A DNA stretch of 64,000 nt, from positions 26,312,813 to 26,376,812 of the forward strand of contig CM046832.1 of assembly GCA_025618425.1 (NCBI GenBank), read 5' to 3'. This document shows, one piece after another, positions 17,063 to 30,123 of the stretch. Under the pieces are notes generated by a model. That model ran no database searches, was not told where the DNA came from, and saw nothing but the letters and a program-made list of their open reading frames with translations. Every line of letters begins with the position of its first letter. Position 1 is the first letter of the stretch. Source of the DNA: Heliocidaris tuberculata. Taxonomy: Eukaryota; Echinodermata; Echinoidea; Camarodonta; Echinometridae. The position numbers and the translations under genes were made by a program.

Positions 17063-20000
17063 TTCTCAAATTTGATATGTTATAAAGACTTGACTACGCA
17101 TTTTTCTGAATCTCTTCATTCTCTTTGAAAAGTTTTGTGCAAAATGCAGTTGAGATCAAGATATTCTTTCAATGAACTTGCAGATTGTACAGGGTGTACA
17201 AATGCATTTATGTGAGAGATTTGGACATCTTGTTTGAAGTATCAGTTTATTATGATGTATTCAGATTGAGAGTTAAATGATCTTTAAGAGATAAATCATA
17301 ATGGGGAGGGGGGTTGTTATCTGGATAATTGATGAAGATATTTGCAGTATGACAAGTGTCTGTATGACATGTGCCTTATATTTCATTGATTTTTAAGTGA
17401 TTTCTTTTTGCTACAAATTATTTTTGTACTTATTGTCCTGCTTTACAAGTTCTGAAAACAGCAATAAGGAATGTTGTTTTACGAGGGAGAATTTTTTCCC
17501 TCCACTTTTCCTTATCCATGTTGGTGGCTGGTTTATGTAGGTTTTTACCCTCTTGTGATAATGGAGCATGTGAATTTTCCATTTTAATCTTCCTTAATTG
17601 CTGTAATTGATGTGACTTGAAAGTATGGTAACAAATTGGTATGTTTATCTGTACCAGAAATAATGCTGCGTGTATGTTTCCTATGAAGCACTGAAAACCC
17701 CCTGGAGAAAGTAATCAAAATTTTCATATGTCAGTTGTTGGTGAGAGCAGGTTGTGCTGTACATGTACTTAGTAAGAATGCAGTGCAACATCTAATGTAA
17801 CATAGTTCTGTGTGCTTGTCTTTCCTATATATCATATATAAGGGTGTTCATATTGAACAATGAATATAATGGTCCAAATTCACAAAGAAATTTTAATTTG
17901 AACCATGGTGGGCTAAATCAAGCAGTATTGCCTGTCCTTTAGATGTGATGACATGTACCAACTATGCTCATGTTTAATTAGTTTAAGATAAACCTCCTTT
18001 GTGGATTTGTGTCATAGGGTAAGATAGATTTCTTGTTTTGCATCCAAAGTAGACAGCAAGATTCCTTGATAGAATACATTCTGATACACCTATCTATTTT
18101 TGTACGGTTTGTCCAAGTAAAATTTACCTGTAAATCATTCAGTTATATGAGTGCATTTAAGTGAAATGAGAATTCTTCCTTCTAATTATATGTAATTACA
18201 TGTACATTTATTCAAAATGTGCCATACACTCATCAAACATTGATTTTTTTTTTTCTTTGTTGTTGTTGAAAATTGTTGTGTAATATTGCTGAATATACAT
18301 GTGCATGTATGGCTGATATTGAATATTGAAAAGAGAAAGTATATTATGTAAATTTATGAAAGATTTAGATGAATAGTAATATTGTCTGATTGATTCATGT
18401 TGATGTGCTTAGAGGATGACACAAATAATATTTACAGATATGTAGGGTCTAGCAGTGATTTCCAGTATATCACATGGTGTGTTTCTTGTAAAGTAATATT
18501 AATATGTAACAAGCAGTGTCATGTTGGAAAGTTCAAAACATTCACTAGTGTAAGGAATTTGAAAGCTGTGCTCAATGACTTCACTATCATTCCATATTTC
18601 TAAAAATAAAATTAAGAATTTAGCCAAAATGCATAATGCAAACACATATTATTTATCTATTGCTTGATTTTGGGTCACACTGTAAATACATACTTGGTAC
18701 ATGTATGTTAAATTCTCAGATTATTTCTAAATATTGTTGTTTTTTAAATTTCTTTTACTAGATTTTAAGAAAAAATGTTTATTTTTCGTTTTATATACAG
18801 TGTATGATTTTTTTTCTTTAAACTGCACCTTTGTTTTGGTACTTTTGACTTGAATCAGTAGCAAATGGAACTCAGTTATGATCATTTTAAAGATTTCTTA
18901 TTAAAGGCTTTATGGTGTTTAAAGGAAGAAACCCTTTGGGAACAGACAGTAATTCTGTAAGTAGTCATGAATTCCTGATTAGATTAATAGCAAATTAATT
19001 ATGTCATATGATTATAGCATAAAGAGCAACGTAAATTATTAATTTTATATGTAAACTACTACATGTACTAATAAAAAACATGTTCATTTGTATTCATATT
19101 AATCAACTTTATACATATTACATGTAGAGCCATCTTAAACATGCAGGGGAACATACTTTTATCATCAAATTATCCAATCTCTATCACTATTTCTTGATCT
19201 TGTCTATGTGGCTATGTTATAGATTTGTGCAAGTTTTTCTTTAAGTGGTACAAGCCTACCATACATCTAGCTTTAGCAAAGGTCATGTGATATTCTTGCA
19301 GTCAGTGTTGAGGACTTTATGTAATACTACATGTAGTCCAGTACACTTTAATTTGAACAGGGTTTTTTATCACTATCATATTGCTGCACTAATGACATTA
19401 CAAAAGCATTCTTGCTTTCTTAAATTTGGACTTCTATGAGAAATTTGTTTTGTACAATCCTAATGTGATGACAGAGTTCATTTTAATACACATACTAGAA
19501 AAAAATTTATTCCTTGTTTGATTTTGCACTTTTGCACTAAATATACTGGGAGTACATGTAATAGGATGAATAAGCACACTTAGTGTACATGTACTTCACC
19601 AACTTCCTTTTCTGTTGATTATAAGCATGTAGCGTAGACACAGGCATAGACACGCATAATTATCCATTGTTAGTGGGGGTGGGGGGGGGGGATGATTTAT
19701 TCATCATTCCCCCCCAATAACAATAGAAAGTGTTCGTATCTACGCCACTGAGCGTAGATCACATATACCTTCTGTTAGGTACTTCAGGATTTGATGATCT
19801 TCATAACCTGCAGTATGTCTTCACTTGGGGAAATTCCCAAATATATTATCTATTAAAATGTCTTTTTTACATAAATTATATTTGTCATTATTGATATTTT
19901 GTATGGTAGTAATAATACATGTAATATTCCAAACTGATTTTAATAGCTAAATGACACATGTTAATCTACAGATGATTCATTATGTTCCAATTTCATACGT

Positions 20001-20174
20001 CATGTTGCATATGAATTAAATCAACCAAGTATGGAATAAAATTGTCTTGGTCTTTATGAATCATTACAAATATTGTCTTTTTATTTTCATTTCAGCTCTT
20101 AACCTACCCCTTCTCTTCCCATATCTCATCTCTTTGTTGTACATGTATATATATTTACATCTGTATGAGGCACA
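17063..20174. other. Possible long GMPPB 3' UTR / intergenic, no gene
   Basis: AT-rich unique sequence with many TACATGTA words and only short, unconserved open frames. A small G-run/C-run palindrome occurs at about 19672-19717, flanked by GTAGCGTAGA and TCTACGCCAC, possibly a tiny MITE. Confidence 0.4.
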
Positions 20175-20176
20175 TA

Positions 20177-20349
20177 CAGTGGAAACTCGTTATAACAAAC
20201 TCCTTGGGAGCGCAGAAATTACCTTGTTATATCAAAACCTTGTTATATCAGTTCTAAAAAACAAAAGAATCCAAAGAAGTGGGACCAGTAAAATGACCTT
20301 GTTATAACAAGTTTGTTATAACAGTGTTCTTTATAACGAGGTTCCACTT
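20177..20349. mobile_element. pogo/Tigger-like palindromic MITE (GGAACC family, copy 1)
   Basis: It begins CAGTGGAAACTCGTTATAAC after TA and ends with ATAACGAGGTTCCAC. The body repeats CTTGTTATA and TATAACAAG. Related copies are at 51914-52033 (half) and 54686-56390 (split by a later insertion). Confidence 0.7.
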
Positions 20350-20795
20350 TACATCATTGTGGAGCTGACAGAAGGATGTAATCGCGTCACACCGTTCTTC
20401 TAAACGTGGATGTGCACTATTGTGCTAAGCAGAAGGTTGTTCGCATTAAAATACACGTAACTTCCAGAATATGTGCTTATTAAATACAAAACTACTGAAA
20501 TTAGGTAGTCACCATCCATTATCATCTTTTTTATTAGTCGTTAAAGAGAGAAATCCCTGTTATGATTTTAAAAATGGTATAACATGTACAGAGCATTCAA
20601 AAACCAAAAAATTGGGTTTATGGCATGCACGCATGCCAACACCCTTCTAGCTGCCAGCCGATATCTGCATGTATACACAAGCAAAATCACAAGTACCATG
20701 TTTTATGATTTCTCCAATATCAACCTCATGTAAAACAAAATGTTAAAAACACTTACATGAATAGGCATCGTATCTTATATAAATACTGTTCAGAT

Positions 20796-21039
20796 GGGGT
20801 CTATTCGCTATTCATAAGGACTGCTATTCATAGAAAACTGCTATTCATTTAACACACGTTATGAATAGCGGTCCTTATGAATAGTTATGAATAGTGGTCC
20901 TTATGAACGGAAGTCCTTACGAATAGCGAGGTAATTTGTCTATGGTTTGCTCGCTATGTAGGACCGCTATTCATAGAAAACTGCTATTCATTTAGTCACA
21001 CGTTTCGGATAGCGGTCCTTATGACTAGCGAGGTTACCC
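20796..21039. mobile_element. Hairpin-rich element with 8-bp target duplication
   Basis: Flanked by GTTCAGAT at 20788-20795 and 21040-21047. Ends are GGGGTC...CGCTATTCATAAGGAC and GTCCTTATGACTAGCG...ACCC. The inside is made of CGCTATTCAT / ATGAATAGCG words in both orientations plus two copies of ATAGAAAACTGCTATTCATT. An 8-bp duplication is compatible with hAT or P-type elements; no coding capacity is seen. Confidence 0.7.
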
Positions 21040-21515
21040 GTTCAGATTCATGATCCCATGCACAACTCAGACACACAAAATAGCACATAATCAAGAGTGT
21101 AATTTACATAAAATGTCAATATATTTATTCACAATGAGGAGAGTGAACATGCATCAGTGTACATTTACAATTATTACCCATGAGGTGACAATGAGGAGAG
21201 TGAACAATGAGGAGAGTGAACATACATCAGTGTACATTTACAATTACCTATGAAGCGACATAAAATGTTAAGCATCTCCAGCTCTTCATATTTTAAAACA
21301 AATAGCATTTGTCTTGCGAAGATTTACTGACATCTCTCTTCAACTTGAATTCCTAGAAAATGGGGAAAACTAATCTATTTTAATAGGGCCTTTGATAGTT
21401 TTAAATGAGTCAATATCCCCTGTGACAATTTCCTGACCCAATAAAACTTTTCTATGATGAGAATGATATTTTATTTCATGAATTATACATTTGGGATACC
21501 TGAGTCAAATCCTAT

Positions 21516-21981
21516 GGGTACTTAAGAAATAAAATGATATGTTTCCCCTTTCAAGACAATTGACCACATTTTGTGGTTTGGCTCAATAACTTTTGATTCA
21601 GAGCTCTAGAAAATATACCAGATGCATGAGTAGAAAGAGCAAAAATTTCTGCACACACTAACGTATTTTTGTTTCATGACCATATTGCGTTTGATGCCAG
21701 GAATTTTTAAAACAAGAATAAGCTTTAAAATCCTTAAATTGGCAACATATTGAGAGGTTCAAAATCATTGTTTTTCATCAAAATTGGCAATTTTTCAACT
21801 TTTTAACAAAATTCCTAACCAAGTATATTTTTTCAAAGACATTACATCTTATTAGAACCATGTAGCACTAAAAGAAAAATATTATTGTTGCCAATTTGAG
21901 GAACAAAATGTGATCAATTTAGCCCATAAATAATTCCTGTCCTGAAAGGGTACTTAAGAAATAAAATGATATGTTTCTCCT
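21516..21981. mobile_element. Family C MITE copy 2 bracketed by a 34-bp direct repeat
   Basis: The MITE core (about 21546-21950) is an inverted, diverged copy of the element at 12686-13093. Instead of TTAA, it sits between two 34-bp near-identical direct repeats beginning GGGTACTTAAGAAATAAAAT: 21516-21549 and 21948-21981, with one mismatch by eye. The repeats overlap the element ends by about 3-5 bp, and each contains a TTAA. Confidence 0.75.
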
Positions 21982-22866
21982 AACATTACTATTAAACATT
22001 TTATTTCTCCTCTATTCTGGAGGGAATATGTCATTCACAAACTACTGACTTCAAATGAATGTGTTCCATGGAAGGATTCTCATGACTGCATAACATTCAA
22101 GTGGAAGATGGTCCATTTTTTCCAGGTTTGCTACATATTTCTTATACATATTCATTAAAATAAAAAGGAAAATACATGTACTTGGATAATTTCAATTTAC
22201 ATGTAGACAATTTTCTTGATGTAGTGTAAATTGTCCTAATTCCTCTTAAATCTGGTTTTTTTTTAAACACCGAGATAGAGAAGACACAAAAACATTGCTG
22301 GCTTACTTCATACAGGACAAAATGTTTAGCAGACTAACTTTATGTTCACAGTATAATTACTCCCCCCCCCCCCCATCCCAAAACTTAGCATAAAAGCTTT
22401 TGATGAGTGTTCATCTGACATAACATACTATCAAAACTGTGCAAAATCGAATTCTTTCATTCATTTCATTTTTTTTTTGAGGGGGGGGGATAAATCATCT
22501 AAAAGCAAAAGAATTGATTCGCTTCTATACCGTTTCTATGCAAATCTTCAAATTCACGGTTTGATTGTTAATTGATATACGTTGATTCAAGTTTTCTTTC
22601 AGCATGTTGATACAAACAAGAATACAATGTACACCAATATTTGTCAAAGTTTCCAGTTTTTCCAACTGTATAAAACAAATACTTTAACACGGTACCATTT
22701 CCTTTACCAGTTCATCTTTGCGTCTGAGAACTGATCTTACATTTGTCAAAGCCATATTGTTCTCTACAGTCACATGTTGTGAGTGAATTGAAGAAAGCTG
22801 TTGTACATTTAGTAGTTTCTCCCTGTTCCATTTGTGTGTGTCTTCTGCGGTCTTGCCATTTACACA
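21982..22866 (-). other. Probable FAM50 3' untranslated region
   Basis: The region continues the terminal exon of FAM50 on the minus strand. The hexamer TTTATT at 22000-22005 is AATAAA on the minus strand and could be the poly(A) signal, giving a 3' UTR of about 0.87 kb. A C-run is at 22363-22374. Confidence 0.35.
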
Positions 22867-25800
22867 TTATTTAATCTGATAAAAAAGAAACAAAACAAGT
22901 AATAGACCAAGTAACAGACCAAGTAATTAGCTTCATCCGGTGTGAAAAGATTTTAGAAATTACCAATAGACCTGTTCACAAAGTTATTCAAATTTATGGA
23001 TGTTTCTTTCCTGGGGACCTAGTAACGAGGTATTCCATTAACCCGTTATTAATGAATGAACTACAATACTTGGAATCCAGTATGCATACATTACTTGTTG
23101 CTATGTCTGACAAGCCTCTGACAAGCTTTCAGGTTGTCAAGAACAACCTTTGTTTTAAAAGCATCCATAAAATTTGAATAAATTTGTGAACAAGTCTATT
23201 GCACATTTAGGTATTCTTCCATAAGAGACAAAGATGGTTGAAAATGCCACTCTGTACACAATACTCTATTGGGTACACATACACCTCCTTTGAATCAAAA
23301 TATTATCATTATTTCTTTCCAGGCAACTGCTTTTCTGTAAAATACACTCTACTTCAATAGAGAAAAATAACCTAGAATTTTCAGTTGTAATGGAATACTA
23401 AAGAGACTCAGAATACTTTGTACCCTTTCAATCAAAATGTTCTCCTCATGACTGTTGATTTGTAATTGTGCTTTTAAAAAAAAAATCTGTTGGTGGACAC
23501 CTTTGAAATAAGGTTTTGATGAAAGGACTGACCATACTGTGTATGGAAATAAATAGAATAAAATGGAAGTAAGTAATTGTAATATAGGTTCAATTCTTAC
23601 AAGGTCATCTCCTAATATCATTAGGAAATGGTCTGTCTAACTCACCGTGTACTTGTCCCATTTCTTCTCTGGATCATATGGCTCCCATCTGCTGGCAGGG
23701 AAGATGTGCTTGTTACGTTCATACCAGCTTCTTAACACCACTTTACCTGCATGGGACTATCAATGAGATTACAAAACAAGAAATGAAATATCATTTAAAA
23801 GTGATGTTATAAGTAAGCAAGAACCTCACTTCAATTACTGGGTGAAGTATACACCTTGTTCTAATAAAAATCCTTATGTCTATTATTATAGTTCTGTGCC
23901 AGAAACTCATCACCCTAAAAATGTGCAAATTTTAATGTGCTAGACCCTCCCTCTCTTACTGAGTGACAACCTCCAAACAGGGACAACAAAATTCCACAGT
24001 CTATTGTCCTGACATCCAGTGACAGTGTCGGGACTTGTCGCAACTCATAAAGAGAATTTTTATGGCTCATTCAATATGGGTATTATTAAAAATGGTCGAA
24101 CGTTACAAAATCTGAACACACCTCATCTTTCTCAACGGTGGCATCACTGGTCATCCTAATATCATCATGAACATCAAAATTGAAGAGAGGACCTGGTAAA
24201 AAATTAAAAACACAGAAATCAATCATATTTCATATTCACATCCTTATAATCACTATGAACAGAAAAACTGGAGAAGGGATATTTCCACAGAATGAAATGC
24301 AGTCATGAGTCAGAAACATACTGACAAGGTTGCCAAACTGTGCTATAGAACACCTTAGACTTGAACACTTCTAAAGTAACACATAAAATGAGCCACAATG
24401 ATAGTGGGAAAAAATCTAACAGATTTTAGCCCTCATGTATCAAGACAATAATTGCCATGGCTGGTAAGAAGTTCATATGATATCTGTTTGTTCAATACAG
24501 AGAAATATACAATGTTGTTTTGAATTTTTCATATCATGATTGTAAAACTGCTCTTCCAATGATAAATCATTATTACTTAATATTGGTATTCTCATCAGTG
24601 ATACATTGTAAGATTATGCCTATTTCCCTATTTTCAATCAAGAATTCAGTTAGAATAGCTTACCACTTTTTCCTCTAGCTTTTGTCACAATAAAATCATA
24701 GAAGCTATAATGCTGGAAAACAAGAAAAATCAAATATAAAAAGAGAAACATGTATTAATGCTGATAATTCAACATTTCTAGTGTATTTTCTGTAGAACAG
24801 GCCTCATATCATCAACCACAACTCTTTGACTATTACAAATTTCCAGTGCCGACTTGGGTGTATCTGTTACCTGCATGCACTTATTACTGGTTAGAAGCTC
24901 AACCAAATATCTTTTGTCGTGAAATAAACCAGAAAGAAATTAAAACCTACAACAAGTTTTAACCTTACAGTTTAATTTGAAATATCTGAGAACATACATC
25001 AACCTAAAATCTACATAAGTCAACCTCAAACATACTATGTATCATATCTTCAAATTCTTTCCCACAATCTCTACCATAATATCAATCCAGGTTCAATGAT
25101 ATACTTACATGTGGTATAATCAGATCTTCCTTAATGTACATCATCTGTTCTACACTGACAGCCCTAAAATAAAAAGATGTAAAATGACTATAAATATTTA
25201 AATGCTGCCTAAATGCCTGTAACTGCAAAGACAAAAAACATACCCAGGCAAATAAAGAAACATCTGAAATCACATCACTATAAAAAACAGTCTATCAGTA
25301 AACTTTGTTCCTTTTTTCCTTAACACTTGTAATTATTCATTCATTGTAGAAACAGAGTACAAAAGACAAATTTACTATGCTTAAGCCATGAGGAATACTG
25401 AAGAGCTGATTAATATCAAGCATTCTTACTTTAGTTCATGAAAATCTTTCTTGAGATTTTCAAGACATCTCTGAAGAAACCTCTGGATAGTGTCACCTTT
25501 CTTCATCTGTTTGGACACAAAAATAACATGTCAGAACATTATGTATGAGGGAATATGCTTGTCTTCATGCATTTCATAAAATACAATGGGAAAGAAAATA
25601 TTTCTCTTTCAATACCATGTAATTGGATTTTTAAAGCATTTCAACATAACACACTCTCTTTTGGAAAAAATTTGTAAAATTTGAAGGGGTAACAAAAAAA
25701 GATTTCCTTCATTTTTAAAGTTTTGAATACACTTACATGTATAAGGGTAAAATACAAACCGTTGAATGGAAGCCCTGGAATGGCTAGACTTTTGAGAAAT

Positions 25801-28800
25801 CACAAGTACAGTATTAATTTTTTAAGGATTCATCTGTCATCCATAGCATATTGTATTATGGCAGATTCACTTACGAGATTATGTCAAAGCTAAAAATCTG
25901 CAGATATTGTTCTTTCTATTCATACCGATAAACAACAAATTTAACAAATTTAACAAATAATTGAAAAATCCCATCCCAAAGGACAGACATATAACCTAGA
26001 CCTTAAGTGTCCTATTAGAGCTTTCCAAACTAATCTAGACCAACTAGACGCAAAAAAGAAAAAGTTAAGACCCAAAAAATACACACACATTTTCACCAAA
26101 TATATGACTTTAAATCACCAAGATAACCAAACTGAAGTCATGAAGGAGTAAAAATTGGGATCGGGGATTGATACCTAACAGAATTAGCACAATGACTTGA
26201 TACTGAACCCAGGACCTTCCTGTTGTGTCTCGTCTGATATCTTACCTTGACATTCCTCCTGTGACCTGACCCATCCCAGTAGCTGTATGTGATGTCAATT
26301 TCATCATCTAACAAGAGATTTTTGAAGAAGAAAAATATAAATATTACTACACAGAATGAGCCTGGAGACAAAACAAAATGGAACATGTCAGATGTCATTA
26401 AAATTTTGTTAACCTTTACTTGACATGTCAATGAGACAATTACAGAAAATGGCTGAACTGTGGGAAAATGGGTTGAAATCCACCAATATAACTTTTAATG
26501 GCAGATTAGGAATTTTACTTCTGAAGTTAGTGGCTACATAGCCACATAGAAAGTGTCTGATGAAACACATGCATGTGCAATTTTGTTTGGAATGAACAGC
26601 CTTGACCGTTTGACAAATGTGTTACTTTGGTATCTTCTCTCAGCTTTACTGTTATAACTAGAACAAAAATTGAATGATTTAACATGTTACAGTGTTTAAT
26701 TTCACTGAACGAACATTTCTGTGTGCATTTCAATTAATGTTATTTCAGGCTTAGTAATCTATGGGTCAAGATATCCTTGTTTCTATGTTTGTAGACTTAC
26801 TTTTAATTTTTTCCTGCCTGGCTCTCCATTCTTGTCTTAGTTCTTCCCTCATCATCTTTTCCTCTTCCTGAAAGAGATAACATATATCAGGTTACAAACA
26901 TTACAAGGCAAGACATTAATCTACACAGGGCTTTAGCCAGGATTTTAAAATTGGGTGTCCAAATTAAAAAGCAGGGTGTCCAAAAAATTGGGCGAGCGCA
27001 GCGAGCCGTTCAGGGGGTCCAGGGGGCAGCGCCCCCGGCGGGGGTAAAAGGGGGCAGCGCCCCCTTTCCGCTGGAAATTTTTCATTATTTCTATCTAAAA
27101 AGACACAGTTTCCTTGCTTGTTTACTCCTAGCTTGCTGGAATTATCCCCTCAGTGTTTAAGGTAAAAACATGTTGAAGTTACACATTCTGATGATTTGTT
27201 TTCCCTACATGAATGTAAGTTTTCATTATACATGTATTAATGTAAGTATTACTTTACCACCAAGTTAACACTGTACCAATGTCGACCAAAAAAATTTTTT
27301 TCGCCAGCCCTCCAAAAGTCGCTCAGTGGGGGGGGGGGTGTTATGGGGTCCAGTTCCCCTCCATAATTCTCTGACAAGCAAAAAAAAAAAAAAAAAAAAA
27401 AGGTTTCCTGGTCGAAAAAGGGGGGGGGGCACAATCGCAAATAGGGGGAGGGACAATGCATTGTTTTCCCTCAAAAGGGGGGGGGGGGCACGGGCCGGGA
27501 TTGCCCCCCCCTAAATCCGCCATTGCGTATATGTACGTACGTACATAAATACACTGAATGCGCACAGTTCCGGGCGATTTTTCTTTTCCAATTTGTTTTT
27601 CGCGGATACCATTTCACTTGATGAGCATCAATCTCGCGCGCGATAAGTAAAAAACTCCGTCATAAATCCACCGATTTCTTGAGTTTTAGCGCGTTTTCGG
27701 TGACTCTGTTCCTCACAACCCGACTTAAGCGCCGCGTGACTTTAAAAAATGGCACTAATTCCGTATTTTTGAGGCAGGCTTTGGCTTTACAGATTGATTT
27801 TTTGAGGTGACTATGGACTTAATGTGGTAAGGAACAATTTCTCTGTGTGGTGTATCCGGTCGTAGATCTAGCGATAGTCTCATTACACGGATGATGATAA
27901 TTTTTAGACCTCTCATTGTAACAGTGATAATGCGTTTCGGAAAGAAAATTTTCACAAAAGGTGTCGAGCAAAGACTAAGTAGCTACAGCCTAGACCCGTA
28001 CGCACGTACGGTACTTGTTTGCGGGAGCGTTTACGACTTCGACTTCTGCTGAGAAGCCGAGGATATAAATTATCGTGAATACAAAACATCTTTACAGAAA
28101 CTGAAAGGGCTTCCATCAAATGATTTTTAAAAGGCGTCTTGCAAATTGATCTTTAACTATTAAAAGGGCGTCCATCAAATGATTTTGATCAAGGCGTCTT
28201 GCAAATTTTGCTGGGCGTCTTCCAGAAGAAATGGGCGTCCAAAAGACGCCCAGACGCCCAGCTGGCTAAACCACTTAATCTACATGTGCCATTCTCGACC
28301 CAGGTGTAGTACTTGGGTACCTAACCTGGCAGGTAGTTATTTCTTTCAGAGCTTGCAGTGCCTTAGAGCAGCTTGGCTAAAACCACAGAGATAGGCAAAC
28401 TTTATAGGTGCCTTGAGCATTCCCAAGGATGGATGTGTGCCCTGATATGTGCACAATACTGTAGTTGTTGTTATTGCTGTTGTTGTTGCTGTCATTATAA
28501 GCATCATCATCATTATCCTCATTATCATCATCATCATTATATTACTATTATTATCTTCACTGTTATAATTCTTATCAAAAAGAAAAAAAAAATACACATG
28601 AAAGGCACAAAATCAAAAACTGACATAATCCGAATAAATGTATGTGAATGGTATATAGAGATGACATCTGTACATCAATGAGCTCCAGGTCCGAAAGTCT
28701 CATCCTTCTTCACTGAATTGAATGATCATATGAAATACAATGTCCATAAAGCAATGCAGTACAATTTCAGTAACATACCTCTCTGTCTCTGTCAGGCAAG

Positions 28801-30084
28801 AAGCTTGTGTCCACATCTGGATTCTTTCCTATCCTTTGTTTCTTCTTCACTATTACTGCAATAAAACAGAATAATCACAAACTCATCAAACTTTGTCCAA
28901 AACCCCTTCCCACTTATTTTTTTATAACATACATGTAAAATTTGTATATAAACAAACAATGCAAGACATTCCACACAAATGATGTTACTAGAATAGTATC
29001 ATCATGTTTGACTCCCAAAATCTACACTATCAAGCGGAAAAGGTAAGCCAGTGATGATACATACATTAATAGTTGCAGTGATAAAAAAAATTTAAATTGT
29101 AAAAAGAAAATACTCACTCAAGTCCTCCTCTTCTTCATCATCTTCTTCTTTTTCATCACCATCGCCATCCCCTTCTTCCTCTTCATCATCCTCCATATTG
29201 AATGACAGAGTGCCCGCATTCTTTAGCTTCTTCTTACGCTTGCGTTCCTTAGCTCTGCAGAGATGCAAGAAAAACAGATTCAAAATAAGTTCCATAAAGT
29301 GTACGAATCACAACATCACTAAAATACATGTCGATCTTATTCATTGAAGAAATTTGTTCTTGATACAGCAACACATCGTTCATTTCTAATCATATATACA
29401 TGAATTATATACTACAGTCAAACCTGCTTTAGCAAGTAGTGAGCCATGCACAGAAACGACAACAACACAACAACAACAATGATAATATCAATAATAATAA
29501 TAATAACAATATCAGATATGTAGGGATGCTAAAAACAGAGTATATGTACCACAGTGCTTACCAAATTGGGAGAGAAAGCAAAAATTTATACAAAATATTG
29601 AATAAGTAAAAGCACATTACATTTCTCTGGGAGTAATTTTTTAAGGGATCTTTTTTTCATAATTAGCAGGACCTGACTATAAGAGACAACATTTTAGACT
29701 GCCCCTGAAAAATGTTCACTCAAACCAATATTAATGGAACCGGTTGAAAAGACCACCTTCGGAAAGAAAGATTATCTTATATTGAGCTGTCTGTACTTTC
29801 AGGATTGATTTTAAATTGATTTTCTGACAGGCAAAGGTGAAAACTTTTAAGTGTCACATCAAATAGGTCAAATAATAAGAAATAAGAATAAGAAACTGAT
29901 TAAAAATAATGAAAATACTTTCCAAATGGAATATATATATATATATATATTAGTATTCATGCTATTTTCTGGTTCCTTTTTATCCTTAACTCTGTCATAT
30001 TTAAATTGTATACATTTTGTTTCATGTTTTTGTATTGTTATTGGATAAATAAAGTTCAAGTTCAAGTTCAAGTTCAAGTTCAAG

Positions 30085-30123
<39 letters not shown>

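Noticed and set aside
28346..28681. Met- and Cys/His-rich open frames
   Set aside because: Low-complexity translation of ATC/TTG microsatellite in a FAM50 intron.
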